64,000 nucleotides of DNA, taken from NCBI GenBank assembly GCA_041675505.1, contig JBAYTR010000015.1:1-64000 (forward strand), read 5' to 3'. Both the position numbers and the translations under genes were made by a program. This DNA comes from JAGPCK01 sp041675505 (lineage in GTDB: Bacteria; Bacteroidota; Bacteroidia; UKL13-3). The notes beneath the pieces were generated by a model. It was given only the letters and a program-made list of their open reading frames with translations, ran no database searches and had not been told where the DNA came from. Position 1 is the first letter of the stretch, and each line of letters opens with the position of its first letter. Of this stretch, positions 17,356 through 25,987 are shown one piece after another.

Positions 17356-18258
17356 TCAGTTGTTCCATTTGGTTATGTACCTATACAGGTTAAAGCTGCT
17401 TTTGTTCATTTGCTCCGCTATTTCATGAATGAGTTGTTGCGTATCAATGTCACGTGTGCGGTAATCACGAATCATGTTGAGGGCTTTTTGAGCCAGCAGT
17501 ATTTTTTTCTTTTCGTTAATACGGTGGGAGTGCAGGTGTTTTTCTATAGCCTCAGCCAATTCTTTGAGTCCTTCATTTTTTGACGCCACGGTTTTTACCA
17601 CAGGCGTTTCCCATTCAGCTGTGGCATGGGTATGGGCCAGCACTACCAGGTTTTTGTGAAAACTTATTGCCCCATCTCTGTCGGCCTTGTTCACTACAAA
17701 CACATCGGCAATTTCCATCACCCCCGATTTGATGGTTTGTATTTCATCTCCCGCTTCGGGTACCACCACCACCACCGTAGTATCAGCCAATCCGGCAATT
17801 TCTACTTCTGATTGCCCTACACCCACAGTTTCCACAATCACATAATCAAAACCTGCTGCCTTTAACACGTCAACAGCTTCATAAATTTTGGGAGCCAGTC
17901 CGCCTAAAGAACCCCTGCTGGCCATGGACCGAATGAATACATGGGGATTGGTAAAGTGTTCACCCATTCGAATGCGGTCGCCCAGCAAAGCACCATAATT
18001 AAAAGGGGAGGTAGGGTCAATGGCCAATATGGCTATCTGTTTGTTTTGTTGCAGAAGCTCATGTATCAGGGCATTGATAAGGGTACTTTTTCCGGCTCCG
18101 GGGGGGCCGGTAATACCTACCACAGCACAATTTTTTGAGAAGTGTAAATTTTGCAACAATTGTTCATACCCCTCTACACTGTTTTCCACCAGGGTGAGGC
18201 AGCGAGCCAAAGCTTTTCTGTCTCCTGCATGCAATTGATTAAGCAGTTGTTCAGGCAT
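17356..18258 (-). CDS. meaB: MeaB/ArgK family GTPase (methylmalonyl-CoA mutase chaperone)
   Basis: The 300-aa G3E-type P-loop GTPase has Walker A GPPGAGKST, a switch-type ETVGVGQSE motif and VNKADRDG (NKxD). In other bacteria MeaB loads and protects adenosylcobalamin on methylmalonyl-CoA mutase. No mutase gene is in this window, so its partner lies elsewhere. I start at ATG 18258 (MPEQLLNQ) rather than the TTG at 18261. The start overlaps the end of rpiB by 8 bases, implying coupling. Confidence 0.9.
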   Translation of the reverse strand: MPEQLLNQLHAGDRKALARCLTLVENSVEGYEQLLQNLHFSKNCAVVGITGPPGAGKSTLINALIHELLQQNKQIAILAIDPTSPFNYGALLGDRIRMGEHFTNPHVFIRSMASRGSLGGLAPKIYEAVDVLKAAGFDYVIVETVGVGQSEVEIAGLADTTVVVVVPEAGDEIQTIKSGVMEIADVFVVNKADRDGAISFHKNLVVLAHTHATAEWETPVVKTVASKNEGLKELAEAIEKHLHSHRINEKKKILLAQKALNMIRDYRTRDIDTQQLIHEIAEQMNKSSFNLYRYITKWNN

Positions 18259-18676
18259 CAATTTTAGTTACTCTGCGTTCATGTCTTCCGCCTTCAAAAG
18301 CGGTTGTAAGAAAAGTTTCAGTAATGGCAAAGGCTAGTTCCTGAGAAATAAACCGTGCAGGTAAACACAGTACGTTGGCATTATTGTGCTGCCGGGCCAG
18401 TGCCGCCAGTTCTTCATTCCAGCAAAGTGCAGCGCGTATACCTTTATGTTTATTGGCAGTAATGCATACTCCGTTCCCGCTTCCGCAAATAAGTATACCC
18501 AGCGTTTTTTCCGCCAGCACTTTCTCGGCCAAAGGGTGAGCAAAGTCGGGGTAGTCGCAGCTGTCTTCTGAAAAGGGTCCGATGTCGGTACAGGTATGAC
18601 CTGACGATTGCAAGCGGTCAATAATTTCTTTTTTTAACTGGTAACCGGCATGGTCGCCACCAATAATGATGTTCAT
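18251..18676 (-). CDS. rpiB: ribose 5-phosphate isomerase B
   Basis: A 141-aa RpiB/LacAB-type isomerase that interconverts ribose 5-phosphate and ribulose 5-phosphate in the pentose phosphate pathway. GGDHAGYQLK at the N-terminus, DYPDFAHPLAEKV, and the active-site Cys in CGSGNGVCITANK are present. Start ATG 18676 gives the standard RpiB length; the open frame upstream to 18856 is a shadow of the potassium-channel gene and is rejected. It overlaps meaB by 8 bases. Confidence 0.93.
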   Translation of the reverse strand: MNIIIGGDHAGYQLKKEIIDRLQSSGHTCTDIGPFSEDSCDYPDFAHPLAEKVLAEKTLGILICGSGNGVCITANKHKGIRAALCWNEELAALARQHNNANVLCLPARFISQELAFAITETFLTTAFEGGRHERRVTKIDA

Positions 18677-18743
18677 GTGCGTTGAATTTGGCGGCAAGTT
18701 ATTTAAAAAACTTTTAAGGAAGCGGGCAGAGGAAAGAACTTTA

Positions 18744-19745
18744 TCAACCGCTTGATGTGGCGCGTTCAGGTAAAGGGGTGGGGTTACTTCCCGCAGGCAA
18801 GTCAGCAGGCTCATAAAGGCCGATTTTATCCAACTCCAGCACTGTGCCCGTTCCATCTGGCGATGGGTGGTACATGGGTGTAAATTTTACTCCCCAGGCA
18901 ATTTCCTGGTGATGATAAGAATAACGGGTATGCACCTGCTGGGAATAGGTGTCGTCAAAAGCCTTGAAAATAAACAGGAATTCTGCTTCTGCATCCCTGT
19001 AGTCCTGCTGCCCCCATCCATTGAGCGGACTATCTTTATCAATCGGGTGAACAATGGTCCAACTCATGGATAAGCCGGTTACTTTTTCCCGCTCCAATTT
19101 CAGCGGGAAAAACTTACGCACAAGGCGTTCTTTTTCCATAACGTTGATGCTAAGGAGAACCTGAGCTTCACATTCAACCAATTGGTTTTTTCGGGCATTG
19201 GCAATGCGGAACATAAGTGCGCTGATGTCTTTATAAGGGGCAACAACAGCCTTCTCACTATATAACAGCGATGCCTGAGGCCGGGAGAAACGTCCGTACA
19301 GCAAACCGGTAGCTAAAGCGAAGGACATTAAACCGGCCAATGATTCAAAGGAGGCCACCATACTGGCCCAGTGTCCCGTAGGGTTAATTCGCCCGTATCC
19401 TACCGTGCTGAAGGTTTGGCAACTGAAGTAAAAAGCCTCCAGAAATTTTTCTGTTGTCGATTCTCCGATTGTGCCGCTCAACTTTTCTATGCCCAGCATA
19501 TAATAACTCGCTGCAAAAATCAGGTTGAGGAACAGTTAGGAACCAATTATCAAGAGATTAAACTGCCACCAAGGCATGGTAATACGGTGGTGAAAGTGGT
19601 TAAACTTGTATGTAAAAGGCAAACTGGTGCGCTTTACATTAAATGAACCATCTTTGTTTACCAGCCTGGAGCCCTGTGTGGTGGCTGAGTTACCAAAGCC
19701 GGTATCTGTATCTTCTTTGAAGTTTTTAGATAGTCGTTTTAACAA
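18744..19745 (-). pseudogene. inward-rectifier K+ channel (KirBac type) split by an in-frame TAA
   Basis: Reading one frame from TTG 19745 to 18744 gives a KirBac-like protein of 333 codons, the usual family length, but codon 70 is TAA (19536-19538). The first part holds the N-terminal segment with DGSFNVKR and the slide-helix/TM1 start (MPWWQFNLLIIGS). After the stop the frame continues LFLNLIFAASYYMLGIEKL (rest of TM1), then the selectivity filter TVGYGR, TM2, and the cytoplasmic immunoglobulin-like domain. The stop sits where related channels commonly have Tyr, so a single base change (TAC/TAT to TAA) explains it. Re-initiation at ATG 19499 would make a 251-aa product lacking most of TM1. 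It could be a true pseudogene, a sequencing error or a readthrough site. The start codon is also uncertain, as no in-frame ATG precedes the stop at a sensible place. Confidence 0.82.
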
Positions 19746-19799
19746 GTGTTTCTTCGTTTAATTCAGGTTTAAATGCTTTGAAAAGCCTGTAAACCTGAG

Positions 19800-19807
19800 T
19801 ATTTTTG
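19800..19807 (+). promoter_or_regulatory. candidate -7 box (TATTTTTG)
   Basis: Matches TAnnTTTG and lies 24 bases before the ATG at 19832, at the head of the second sugar-nucleotide cluster. It sits between divergent transcription units (broken channel on minus, sugar genes on plus). Confidence 0.45.
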
Positions 19808-19831
19808 CCGCCACTAAGTTAATACCATTCA

Positions 19832-20407
19832 ATGGAATATTTTGCACATGCTACGGCAGTAATTGATGAAGGATGCACGATTGGAAAAGACACCAAAATC
19901 TGGCATTTTTCTCACATTATGCCCGATTGTGTTATCGGAGAAGGCTGTAACATAGGACAAAATGTAGTCATCTCTCCTCAGGTGGTGCTTGGAAAAAATG
20001 TGAAAATTCAGAACAATGTTTCGGTGTACACCGGGGTAACTTGTGACGATGATGTTTTTCTGGGTCCGTCAGCAGTGTTTACCAATGTTATTAACCCGCG
20101 CAGTGCAGTTAACCGCAAAGGGGAATATGCGAAAACACACGTGGGTAAAGGAGCCACTATTGGAGCAAATGCAACTATTGTATGTGGCCATAATATTGGA
20201 AAATATGCTTTTATCGGAGCCGGGGCGGTAGTCACCAAAAATATTCCTGATTATGCACTTGTTATCGGTAATCCTGCACGCCAAACAGGATGGATGAGTG
20301 AATACGGACAGCAACTTAAATTTGACAACAACAATCAGGCTACTTGTGCGGAAAGCGGAGAAAAGTACGAACTGCTAAACGGTACGGTACATAAAATAGC
20401 ATCATGA
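19832..20407 (+). CDS. left-handed beta-helix N-acetyltransferase (WlbB/WbpD-like)
   Basis: A 191-aa hexapeptide-repeat acetyltransferase: [LIV]GxxxxI repeats run through most of the chain (IGKDTKIWH, IGEGCNIGQ, LGKNVKIQNNV, GKGATIGANATIVCGHNIGKYAFIGAGAVVTK). The order resembles WlbB/WbpD, which N-acetylate UDP-2-acetamido-3-amino-glucuronate, with IWHFSHI and NVSVYTGV typical of this group. Substrate would be a UDP-amino-uronate; the DegT aminotransferase and ugd at 1-3.6 kb could supply one. Overlaps galE by 4 bases (ATGA). Confidence 0.78.
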   Translation: MEYFAHATAVIDEGCTIGKDTKIWHFSHIMPDCVIGEGCNIGQNVVISPQVVLGKNVKIQNNVSVYTGVTCDDDVFLGPSAVFTNVINPRSAVNRKGEYAKTHVGKGATIGANATIVCGHNIGKYAFIGAGAVVTKNIPDYALVIGNPARQTGWMSEYGQQLKFDNNNQATCAESGEKYELLNGTVHKIAS

Positions 20408-21429
20408 AAAAAATACTGGTTACAGGCGGAACAGGATATATTGGCTCACACACCGTGGTAGAGCTAATTAAAGCCGGATATGAAGTGGCAATTACTGATA
20501 ATTTATCTAATTCGCGCATTGAGGTATTGGATCGTATCAAAGAAATTACAGGCGTTTTACCCTCTTTTCATAAAACGGAGTTGTGCGATTTAGCGGAAGT
20601 GGAAAAACTTTTTGTCAAAGAGAAAGACATAGATGCAGTTATTCATTTTGCGGCTATACTTTTAGTCAACGAATCGGTAGATGAGCCATTGAAGTATTAC
20701 CACAACAACCTGTTTTCACAGGTGAATTTATTGCAAACCATGGTGAAACATGGCGTAAAGCACATTGTATTTTCTTCTTCGTGCACCGTATACGGTAATC
20801 CTGATCAATTGCCGGTAACTGAAACAGCTCCGGTAAAAAAGGCAGAATCTCCTTACGGTAACACCAAACAAATGGGGGAGGAAATACTGGAACACACCAC
20901 CAAAGCAAAAGCCATTGAGGCTATATCTTTGCGTTACTTTAATCCCATCGGGGCGCATGAGTCGTCACTTATAGGTGAGGTACAACATGGTGTGCCGCAT
21001 CATTTAATACCCTACATTACGGAAACGGCTACGGGAAAAAGAACACACCTCAACATTTTCGGAAGCGACTATAACACCCCTGACGGAAGTTGTGTGCGTG
21101 ATTACATTCATGTGGTGGATGTGGCTACAGCGCATATTGCCGCAGTGGAGCGATTGATTAAAGGGGAAAATAAAAACAGATTTGAAATTTTTAATATCGG
21201 AACAGGAGTAGGTTATTCAGTTCTTGATATGGTTAAAGCTTTCGGGAAAGCAACGGGTATTCACATTCCGTATAAACTTGCGCCCAGAAGAAGCGGAGAT
21301 GTGGAAGCCGTGTATGCCGATACTTCATTGGCTGCAAAAGAACTGAAGTGGAAAGCCAAACACAGCATGGAAGACATGATGCGCAGTGCCTGGAACTGGG
21401 AACAAAAACAAGCAGAACTAATAAAATAA
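20404..21429 (+). CDS. galE: UDP-glucose 4-epimerase
   Basis: This 341-aa SDR enzyme interconverts UDP-glucose and UDP-galactose. It has GGTGYIGSHT at residues 7-16, the catalytic Ser region FSSSCTVYG, and YGNTKQMGEE with the Tyr-x3-Lys pair. The C-terminal part RRSGDVEAVYAD is typical of GalE. It is translationally coupled to the acetyltransferase upstream and is followed 65 bases later by rfbB. Action on N-acetylated UDP-sugars is possible. Confidence 0.92.
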   Translation: MKKILVTGGTGYIGSHTVVELIKAGYEVAITDNLSNSRIEVLDRIKEITGVLPSFHKTELCDLAEVEKLFVKEKDIDAVIHFAAILLVNESVDEPLKYYHNNLFSQVNLLQTMVKHGVKHIVFSSSCTVYGNPDQLPVTETAPVKKAESPYGNTKQMGEEILEHTTKAKAIEAISLRYFNPIGAHESSLIGEVQHGVPHHLIPYITETATGKRTHLNIFGSDYNTPDGSCVRDYIHVVDVATAHIAAVERLIKGENKNRFEIFNIGTGVGYSVLDMVKAFGKATGIHIPYKLAPRRSGDVEAVYADTSLAAKELKWKAKHSMEDMMRSAWNWEQKQAELIK

Positions 21430-21494
21430 AAACACCGAAATCAGTTGACAGATGGTTCACATCTCAGCGATTTCTGAGTCGGATTAAAAAACAT

Positions 21495-22553
21495 ATGAGT
21501 AAACACAAAATATTAATCACCGGTGGAGCCGGATTTATCGGATCACATGTAGTGCGCTTGTTTGTTAACAAGTACCCGGAGTATGACATAGTGAACCTGG
21601 ATAAACTTACCTACGCGGGCAATCTCGAAAACCTCAGAGACATTGACCAAAGTCCCAACTACACTTTTGTAAAAGGTGATATTGTAGATGCAGACTTTAT
21701 TGCCAACCTTTTTAAGGAACATCAGTTTGACGGAGTAATTCACCTGGCTGCGGAGTCGCACGTAGACCGTTCTATTGAAAACCCCATTGAGTTTGTAATG
21801 ACCAATGTGGTAGGAACGGTGAACTTACTAAATGCTGCAAGACTCATCTGGAAAGATAACCTGAACGGAAAACGATTCTACCATGTATCAACTGATGAGG
21901 TGTATGGTTCTCTGGATGACGGAGGCTTTTTTCTGGAAACAACGGCCTATGATCCGCAATCACCTTACTCCGCATCTAAAGCAAGTTCCGATCATTTTGT
22001 TCGCGCCTACCGCAACACATACAAAATGCCGGTTGTGCTCAGTAATTGTTCCAACAACTACGGCCCTAATCAATTTCCTGAAAAATTGATTCCGCTTTTC
22101 ATTAACAATATACGAAATAACAAACCTCTGCCGGTTTATGGCAAAGGAGAAAATGTGCGCGATTGGCTGTATGTTATTGACCATGCTCGCGCCATTGATG
22201 AGGTTTACCACAAAGGGAAAGAAGGTGAAACTTACAACATTGGCGGATTTAATGAGTGGAAGAACATTGACCTGATTAAAGTGATCTGTTCCGTAATGGA
22301 TAAAAAACTGGGTCGTGAAGCAGGCACATCAGAAAAACTGATTACCTATGTTACAGATAGAGCCGGCCACGATTTGCGCTATGCCATTGATGCCAATAAA
22401 ATAATGAACGAGTTAGGCTGGAAACCATCACTGCAGTTTGAAGAAGGTATAGAAAAAACGGTTGACTGGTACCTTAGTAACCAGCAGTGGATGGATGATG
22501 TAACCAGCGGAGTGTACCAGAATTATTACCAAGCGATGTACAGCAATCGCTGA
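21495..22553 (+). CDS. rfbB: dTDP-glucose 4,6-dehydratase
   Basis: A 352-aa SDR dehydratase that makes dTDP-4-keto-6-deoxyglucose. GGAGFIGSH is at the N-terminus, followed by HLAAESHVDRSI, STDEVYGSL (catalytic Asp-Glu) and YSASKASSDH, all diagnostic of RmlB. The start is ATG 21495 (MSKHKILITGG); the frame is open upstream to 21348 but overlaps galE in another frame and is not conserved. rfbA follows after 31 bases; rfbC and rfbD are not in this window. Confidence 0.94.
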   Translation: MSKHKILITGGAGFIGSHVVRLFVNKYPEYDIVNLDKLTYAGNLENLRDIDQSPNYTFVKGDIVDADFIANLFKEHQFDGVIHLAAESHVDRSIENPIEFVMTNVVGTVNLLNAARLIWKDNLNGKRFYHVSTDEVYGSLDDGGFFLETTAYDPQSPYSASKASSDHFVRAYRNTYKMPVVLSNCSNNYGPNQFPEKLIPLFINNIRNNKPLPVYGKGENVRDWLYVIDHARAIDEVYHKGKEGETYNIGGFNEWKNIDLIKVICSVMDKKLGREAGTSEKLITYVTDRAGHDLRYAIDANKIMNELGWKPSLQFEEGIEKTVDWYLSNQQWMDDVTSGVYQNYYQAMYSNR

Positions 22554-22584
22554 TTTTTGATGAACTAAACGTATTTTGCACACC

Positions 22585-23445
22585 ATGAAAGGCATCATTT
22601 TAGCCGGAGGAAGCGGCACCCGATTACACCCCTTAACACTTGCTGTAAGCAAACAGTTGATGCCGGTGTATGATAAACCCATGATTTATTATCCGCTGTC
22701 AACGCTTATGTTAGCCGGCATTCGGGAGATATTGATTATTTCAACACCACATGATTTGCCCGGGTTCAAAAAGCTATTGGGTGATGGTTCACAGGTGGGA
22801 TGTCGTTTTGAGTATGCAGAGCAACCCAGTCCGGATGGACTGGCACAAGCCTTCATTATCGGAGAGAAATTTATTGGTCAGGATAAAGTAGCACTCATTC
22901 TCGGAGACAATATTTTCTTCAGTTCAGGTTTGAGTAAATTGCTTCAGGAGAACAATAACCCTGACGGAGGCGTAGTATTTGCTTACCACGTAAGTGACCC
23001 CGAACGTTATGGTGTGGTACAATTTGATGAACACATGAACGCCAAAAGTATTGAAGAAAAACCAACCCATCCCAAATCAAATTATGCCGTTCCCGGGTTA
23101 TATTTTTATGACAATGAAGTGGTGAACATCGCTAAAAATATTCAGCCCTCCCCTCGTGGTGAGTTGGAAATTACCGATGTAAACCGCGTTTACCTTGAGC
23201 GGGGTAAATTAAAAGTGGGTGTTTTGCAACGCGGCACAGCCTGGTTAGATACCGGTACCTTTGCCTCTTTGATGCAGGCGGGTCAGTTTGTTCAGGTAAT
23301 AGAAGAAAGACAAGGATTGAAGATCGGTTGCATTGAAGAAATAGCCTACAAGAACGGCTGGATAAACAAAACAGAACTCACTCAACAAGCAGAAAAGCTG
23401 ATGAAGAGCGGCTATGGAACCTACCTCATTAAGCTAATCAAATAA
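22585..23445 (+). CDS. rfbA: glucose-1-phosphate thymidylyltransferase
   Basis: The 286-aa nucleotidyltransferase joins dTTP and glucose 1-phosphate to give dTDP-glucose, the substrate of RfbB encoded just upstream. The signature AGGSGTRLHPLT is at the N-terminus; KPMIYYPLS, ILGDNIFF and RGTAWLDTGT are also conserved. I start at ATG 22585, not at the TTG three codons earlier. Gene order rfbB-rfbA rather than rfbA-rfbB is a minor variation. Confidence 0.95.
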   Translation: MKGIILAGGSGTRLHPLTLAVSKQLMPVYDKPMIYYPLSTLMLAGIREILIISTPHDLPGFKKLLGDGSQVGCRFEYAEQPSPDGLAQAFIIGEKFIGQDKVALILGDNIFFSSGLSKLLQENNNPDGGVVFAYHVSDPERYGVVQFDEHMNAKSIEEKPTHPKSNYAVPGLYFYDNEVVNIAKNIQPSPRGELEITDVNRVYLERGKLKVGVLQRGTAWLDTGTFASLMQAGQFVQVIEERQGLKIGCIEEIAYKNGWINKTELTQQAEKLMKSGYGTYLIKLIK

Positions 23446-23463
23446 AGAACAGAAAAGAACGAT

Positions 23464-24450
23464 ATGACTAAAGAAGAAGCATTGCGTAAGTTTCCGGATC
23501 AGATTGAATTCTCTCTTAACAACTATAAAAATCACGGACTGAACATTTCCGATTATACCAACGTAGTTATCGGTGGTTTGGGAGGCTCAGGCATTGGTGG
23601 CAGGATTGCCAGAATATGGTTTGCTGAAAAACTTCCGATACCTGTTGAAATTGTAAGCGACTATCACCTGCCTTTTTATGCTGATTCGAAAACGTTGTTG
23701 CTGTTATGCTCCTATTCGGGCAATACAGAAGAAACGCTCACCATGTACAACGAAGCAATTGCCAAAGGATTAAAACCCCTTGTACTCACTACCGGTGGAA
23801 AAATTCTGGAGAAAGCACAAGCCGATGGAATGTATCATTTAATTGCGGAGAAAGGCTTCCAGCCCCGCATGGCACTATGTTATCCGCTAACATTTCTCCT
23901 GCTCATTTTTGCTGAATTTTTGAACGAACTGGATACAACAAAAACAGAATTGTCTACTATCGCTTCCCGCATTCGTGAACGTGCAGCTCACTATGAATCG
24001 GAAGCAGAAAATCTTTTGAACCAAGTACAGAAACAAATTACCAATAAAGTAATTATTGTAACTGATGCAGCACTTGAGGGGGTAGGTATTCGTTTTGCAC
24101 AGCAAATACAGGAAAATGCCAAACACGAAGCATTTCAACACACCCTGCCCGAAGCCAATCACAACGTAATTGAAACTTACTATGGCAATGTGCCGTCTGT
24201 ATTTTTCTTTTTGCGTAGCGGGAAAAATGATCGCGTAGAGGCCCGTTTCGATTTTCTCACTTCTTTGCTGGAGGTAGAATACCACAAGGTGCTCAACATT
24301 GCATTTGATGAGTACGATTTGGGTTCTATGTTTGCGCTGATTTACCGCTTAGATGCCTTTACACTTAAACTGGCCGATTTACGTAATGTAAACGCAGTAG
24401 AGGTACCCAACATTTCATCCCTGAAAGAGTTTCTTGAAGACGTTGAATAA
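23464..24450 (+). CDS. bifunctional phosphoglucose/phosphomannose isomerase
   Basis: This is a 328-aa SIS-domain isomerase of the bifunctional PGI/PMI family. GGLGGSGIGG is the N-terminal phosphate-binding loop, SYSGNTEET the second, and LPEANHNVIE holds the catalytic Glu/His. It interconverts fructose 6-phosphate with glucose 6-phosphate and mannose 6-phosphate. It ends the sugar cluster and can supply both the glucose 1-phosphate (dTDP-sugar) and mannose (GDP-fucose) routes encoded here. 18 bases separate it from rfbA. Confidence 0.87.
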   Translation: MTKEEALRKFPDQIEFSLNNYKNHGLNISDYTNVVIGGLGGSGIGGRIARIWFAEKLPIPVEIVSDYHLPFYADSKTLLLLCSYSGNTEETLTMYNEAIAKGLKPLVLTTGGKILEKAQADGMYHLIAEKGFQPRMALCYPLTFLLLIFAEFLNELDTTKTELSTIASRIRERAAHYESEAENLLNQVQKQITNKVIIVTDAALEGVGIRFAQQIQENAKHEAFQHTLPEANHNVIETYYGNVPSVFFFLRSGKNDRVEARFDFLTSLLEVEYHKVLNIAFDEYDLGSMFALIYRLDAFTLKLADLRNVNAVEVPNISSLKEFLEDVE

Positions 24451-24553
24451 GTACAGTTCAAAAGATATCAAAGCTACATCAGCCCGTGTGCCGCTTTTTA
24501 CACTGCACTATACTATCCCGTCCGTTTCTGCGTTTTAGCCTATTATTGTACCC

Positions 24554-25945
24554 ATGAAATCCATACGGATCATATATTTTCTGATTGTGCTGGCGGCATT
24601 TTCTGCCTGCAGAAAAGAAGATGATGTAACCACTGATCCTTCAGCAAAGCTGGAGTTCTCACTGGATACGGTATTGTTTGATACCGTGTTCACAGGTTTC
24701 GGTACACAAAAACCGGCCTCTGTTACCAAGCAATTGCGCATATACAACCGAAATAAAAATGCGGTGCGCACCACCATTCGCGTGGCAAATATGTTCAGCT
24801 CCTATTTCAAAATTAGTATTGACGGAATAGCCGGTCCTGAGGTGCGCGACTACGAAATACGTGGCAAAGACAGCATCTTTCTTTTTGTGCAGATTTACAT
24901 TAACCCCGATAATGCACTGAACCCTTTTGTCATTAATGACTCACTCATCTTTGAAACCAATGGCAATATTCAAGATGTACAATTGGTAGGCTGGGGACAA
25001 AACGCTCATTATTTTAACGGAGAAGAAATAGCCTGTAACACTACGTGGACCAACGATAAGCCCTATGTAATTTACAACTCGGTTCTGGTGCCGCAAGGCT
25101 GTAAACTCACCATTCAGGAAGGTGTGCGAATACACTCTCACATTGGTTCAACATTTTATGTAGGCGGAACTTTGGAGGTAAACGGCACCAAGGCTAATCC
25201 GGTAACGTTTGAAGGCGACCGTTTAGAAGATGCATACAAAGAAACTCCTTCGCAGTGGGTAGGAATTCGTTTTTTACCCCGAAGCATTAACAATAAAATT
25301 ACTTATGCAGTTATTAAAAACGGTATTGTTGGCGTAGAAGCCGATTCCATCCCCGTTAACGGAATAGAAAACCTAAATATTTCACACACCATTATCCGCA
25401 ATATGAGCGGTGCAGGTATGGTAGGTTATACCTCCACCATTAAAGCCACCAACTGTTTGGTGCACAACATGGGAACCTACTCTTTTGTGGGCGAGTTGGG
25501 AGGCAACTACACCCTTTACCATTGTACGTTTTCAGCCTACAATAATTTTCAGGGACGAACAGATCCTTCGTTTTATTTAAGCAATGCCAACTTTGAACCC
25601 GAAGGAGGTCCGGTTACTATCAACAACTTAACGTATGATGTTGCCAACTGCATTATTGACGGCAGTGAAGAAGATGAAGTAGAGTTAAATACCGAAGGGC
25701 AGGGTATAATCACCAAGAACCTGCGTTTTTGCCTGATTAAACAAACCAAAGAGGGCGTGGTACCCACCAATGCCAACAACCTTTTTAACCTTGACCCGTT
25801 GTATAAAAATTTCAATAAAAACGAGTTCAAACTCTCAGCGGCCTCACCCTGCATCAACAAAGGAACCAACGTTGGTGTACCAATTGATTTTGACGGAGAA
25901 ACCCGCGATGCGCAGCCGGATATAGGCTGCTACGAATTCAAGTAA
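24554..25945 (+). CDS. lipoprotein with right-handed beta-helix, function unknown
   Basis: This 463-aa protein begins with a lipoprotein signal whose lipobox is FSAC (Cys19), so it is probably anchored to the outer membrane. The N-terminal ~150 residues are beta-rich; the rest looks like a parallel beta-helix with repeated short strands (VTFEGDRLED, ITYAVIKNGIVGVEADS, LNISHTIIRNMSG, TNCLVHNMG, YTLYHCTFS) and a C-terminal AASPCINKGTN...DFDGETRDAQPDIGCYEF typical of choice-of-anchor Q-type ends. Related beta-helix proteins bind or cleave polysaccharides, but no catalytic pattern is evident. Confidence 0.65.
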   Translation: MKSIRIIYFLIVLAAFSACRKEDDVTTDPSAKLEFSLDTVLFDTVFTGFGTQKPASVTKQLRIYNRNKNAVRTTIRVANMFSSYFKISIDGIAGPEVRDYEIRGKDSIFLFVQIYINPDNALNPFVINDSLIFETNGNIQDVQLVGWGQNAHYFNGEEIACNTTWTNDKPYVIYNSVLVPQGCKLTIQEGVRIHSHIGSTFYVGGTLEVNGTKANPVTFEGDRLEDAYKETPSQWVGIRFLPRSINNKITYAVIKNGIVGVEADSIPVNGIENLNISHTIIRNMSGAGMVGYTSTIKATNCLVHNMGTYSFVGELGGNYTLYHCTFSAYNNFQGRTDPSFYLSNANFEPEGGPVTINNLTYDVANCIIDGSEEDEVELNTEGQGIITKNLRFCLIKQTKEGVVPTNANNLFNLDPLYKNFNKNEFKLSAASPCINKGTNVGVPIDFDGETRDAQPDIGCYEFK

Positions 25946-25973
25946 TAAGGCGCGTTTAAATACCCGCTTTTCT

Positions 25974-25981
25974 TACCTTTG
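25974..25981 (+). promoter_or_regulatory. candidate -7 box (TACCTTTG)
   Basis: Perfect TAnnTTTG match ending 7 bases before the ATG at 25988, the very short spacing often seen in Bacteroidota. The mRNA would have almost no leader. Confidence 0.5.
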
Positions 25982-25987
25982 CCCTGT

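Noticed and set aside
18677..18856. N-terminal extension of rpiB
   Set aside because: It overlaps the potassium-channel gene in another frame, and RpiB proteins begin with the strand seen at ATG 18676.
21348..21494. N-terminal extension of rfbB
   Set aside because: It overlaps galE and lacks the family's usual start just before the Rossmann motif.
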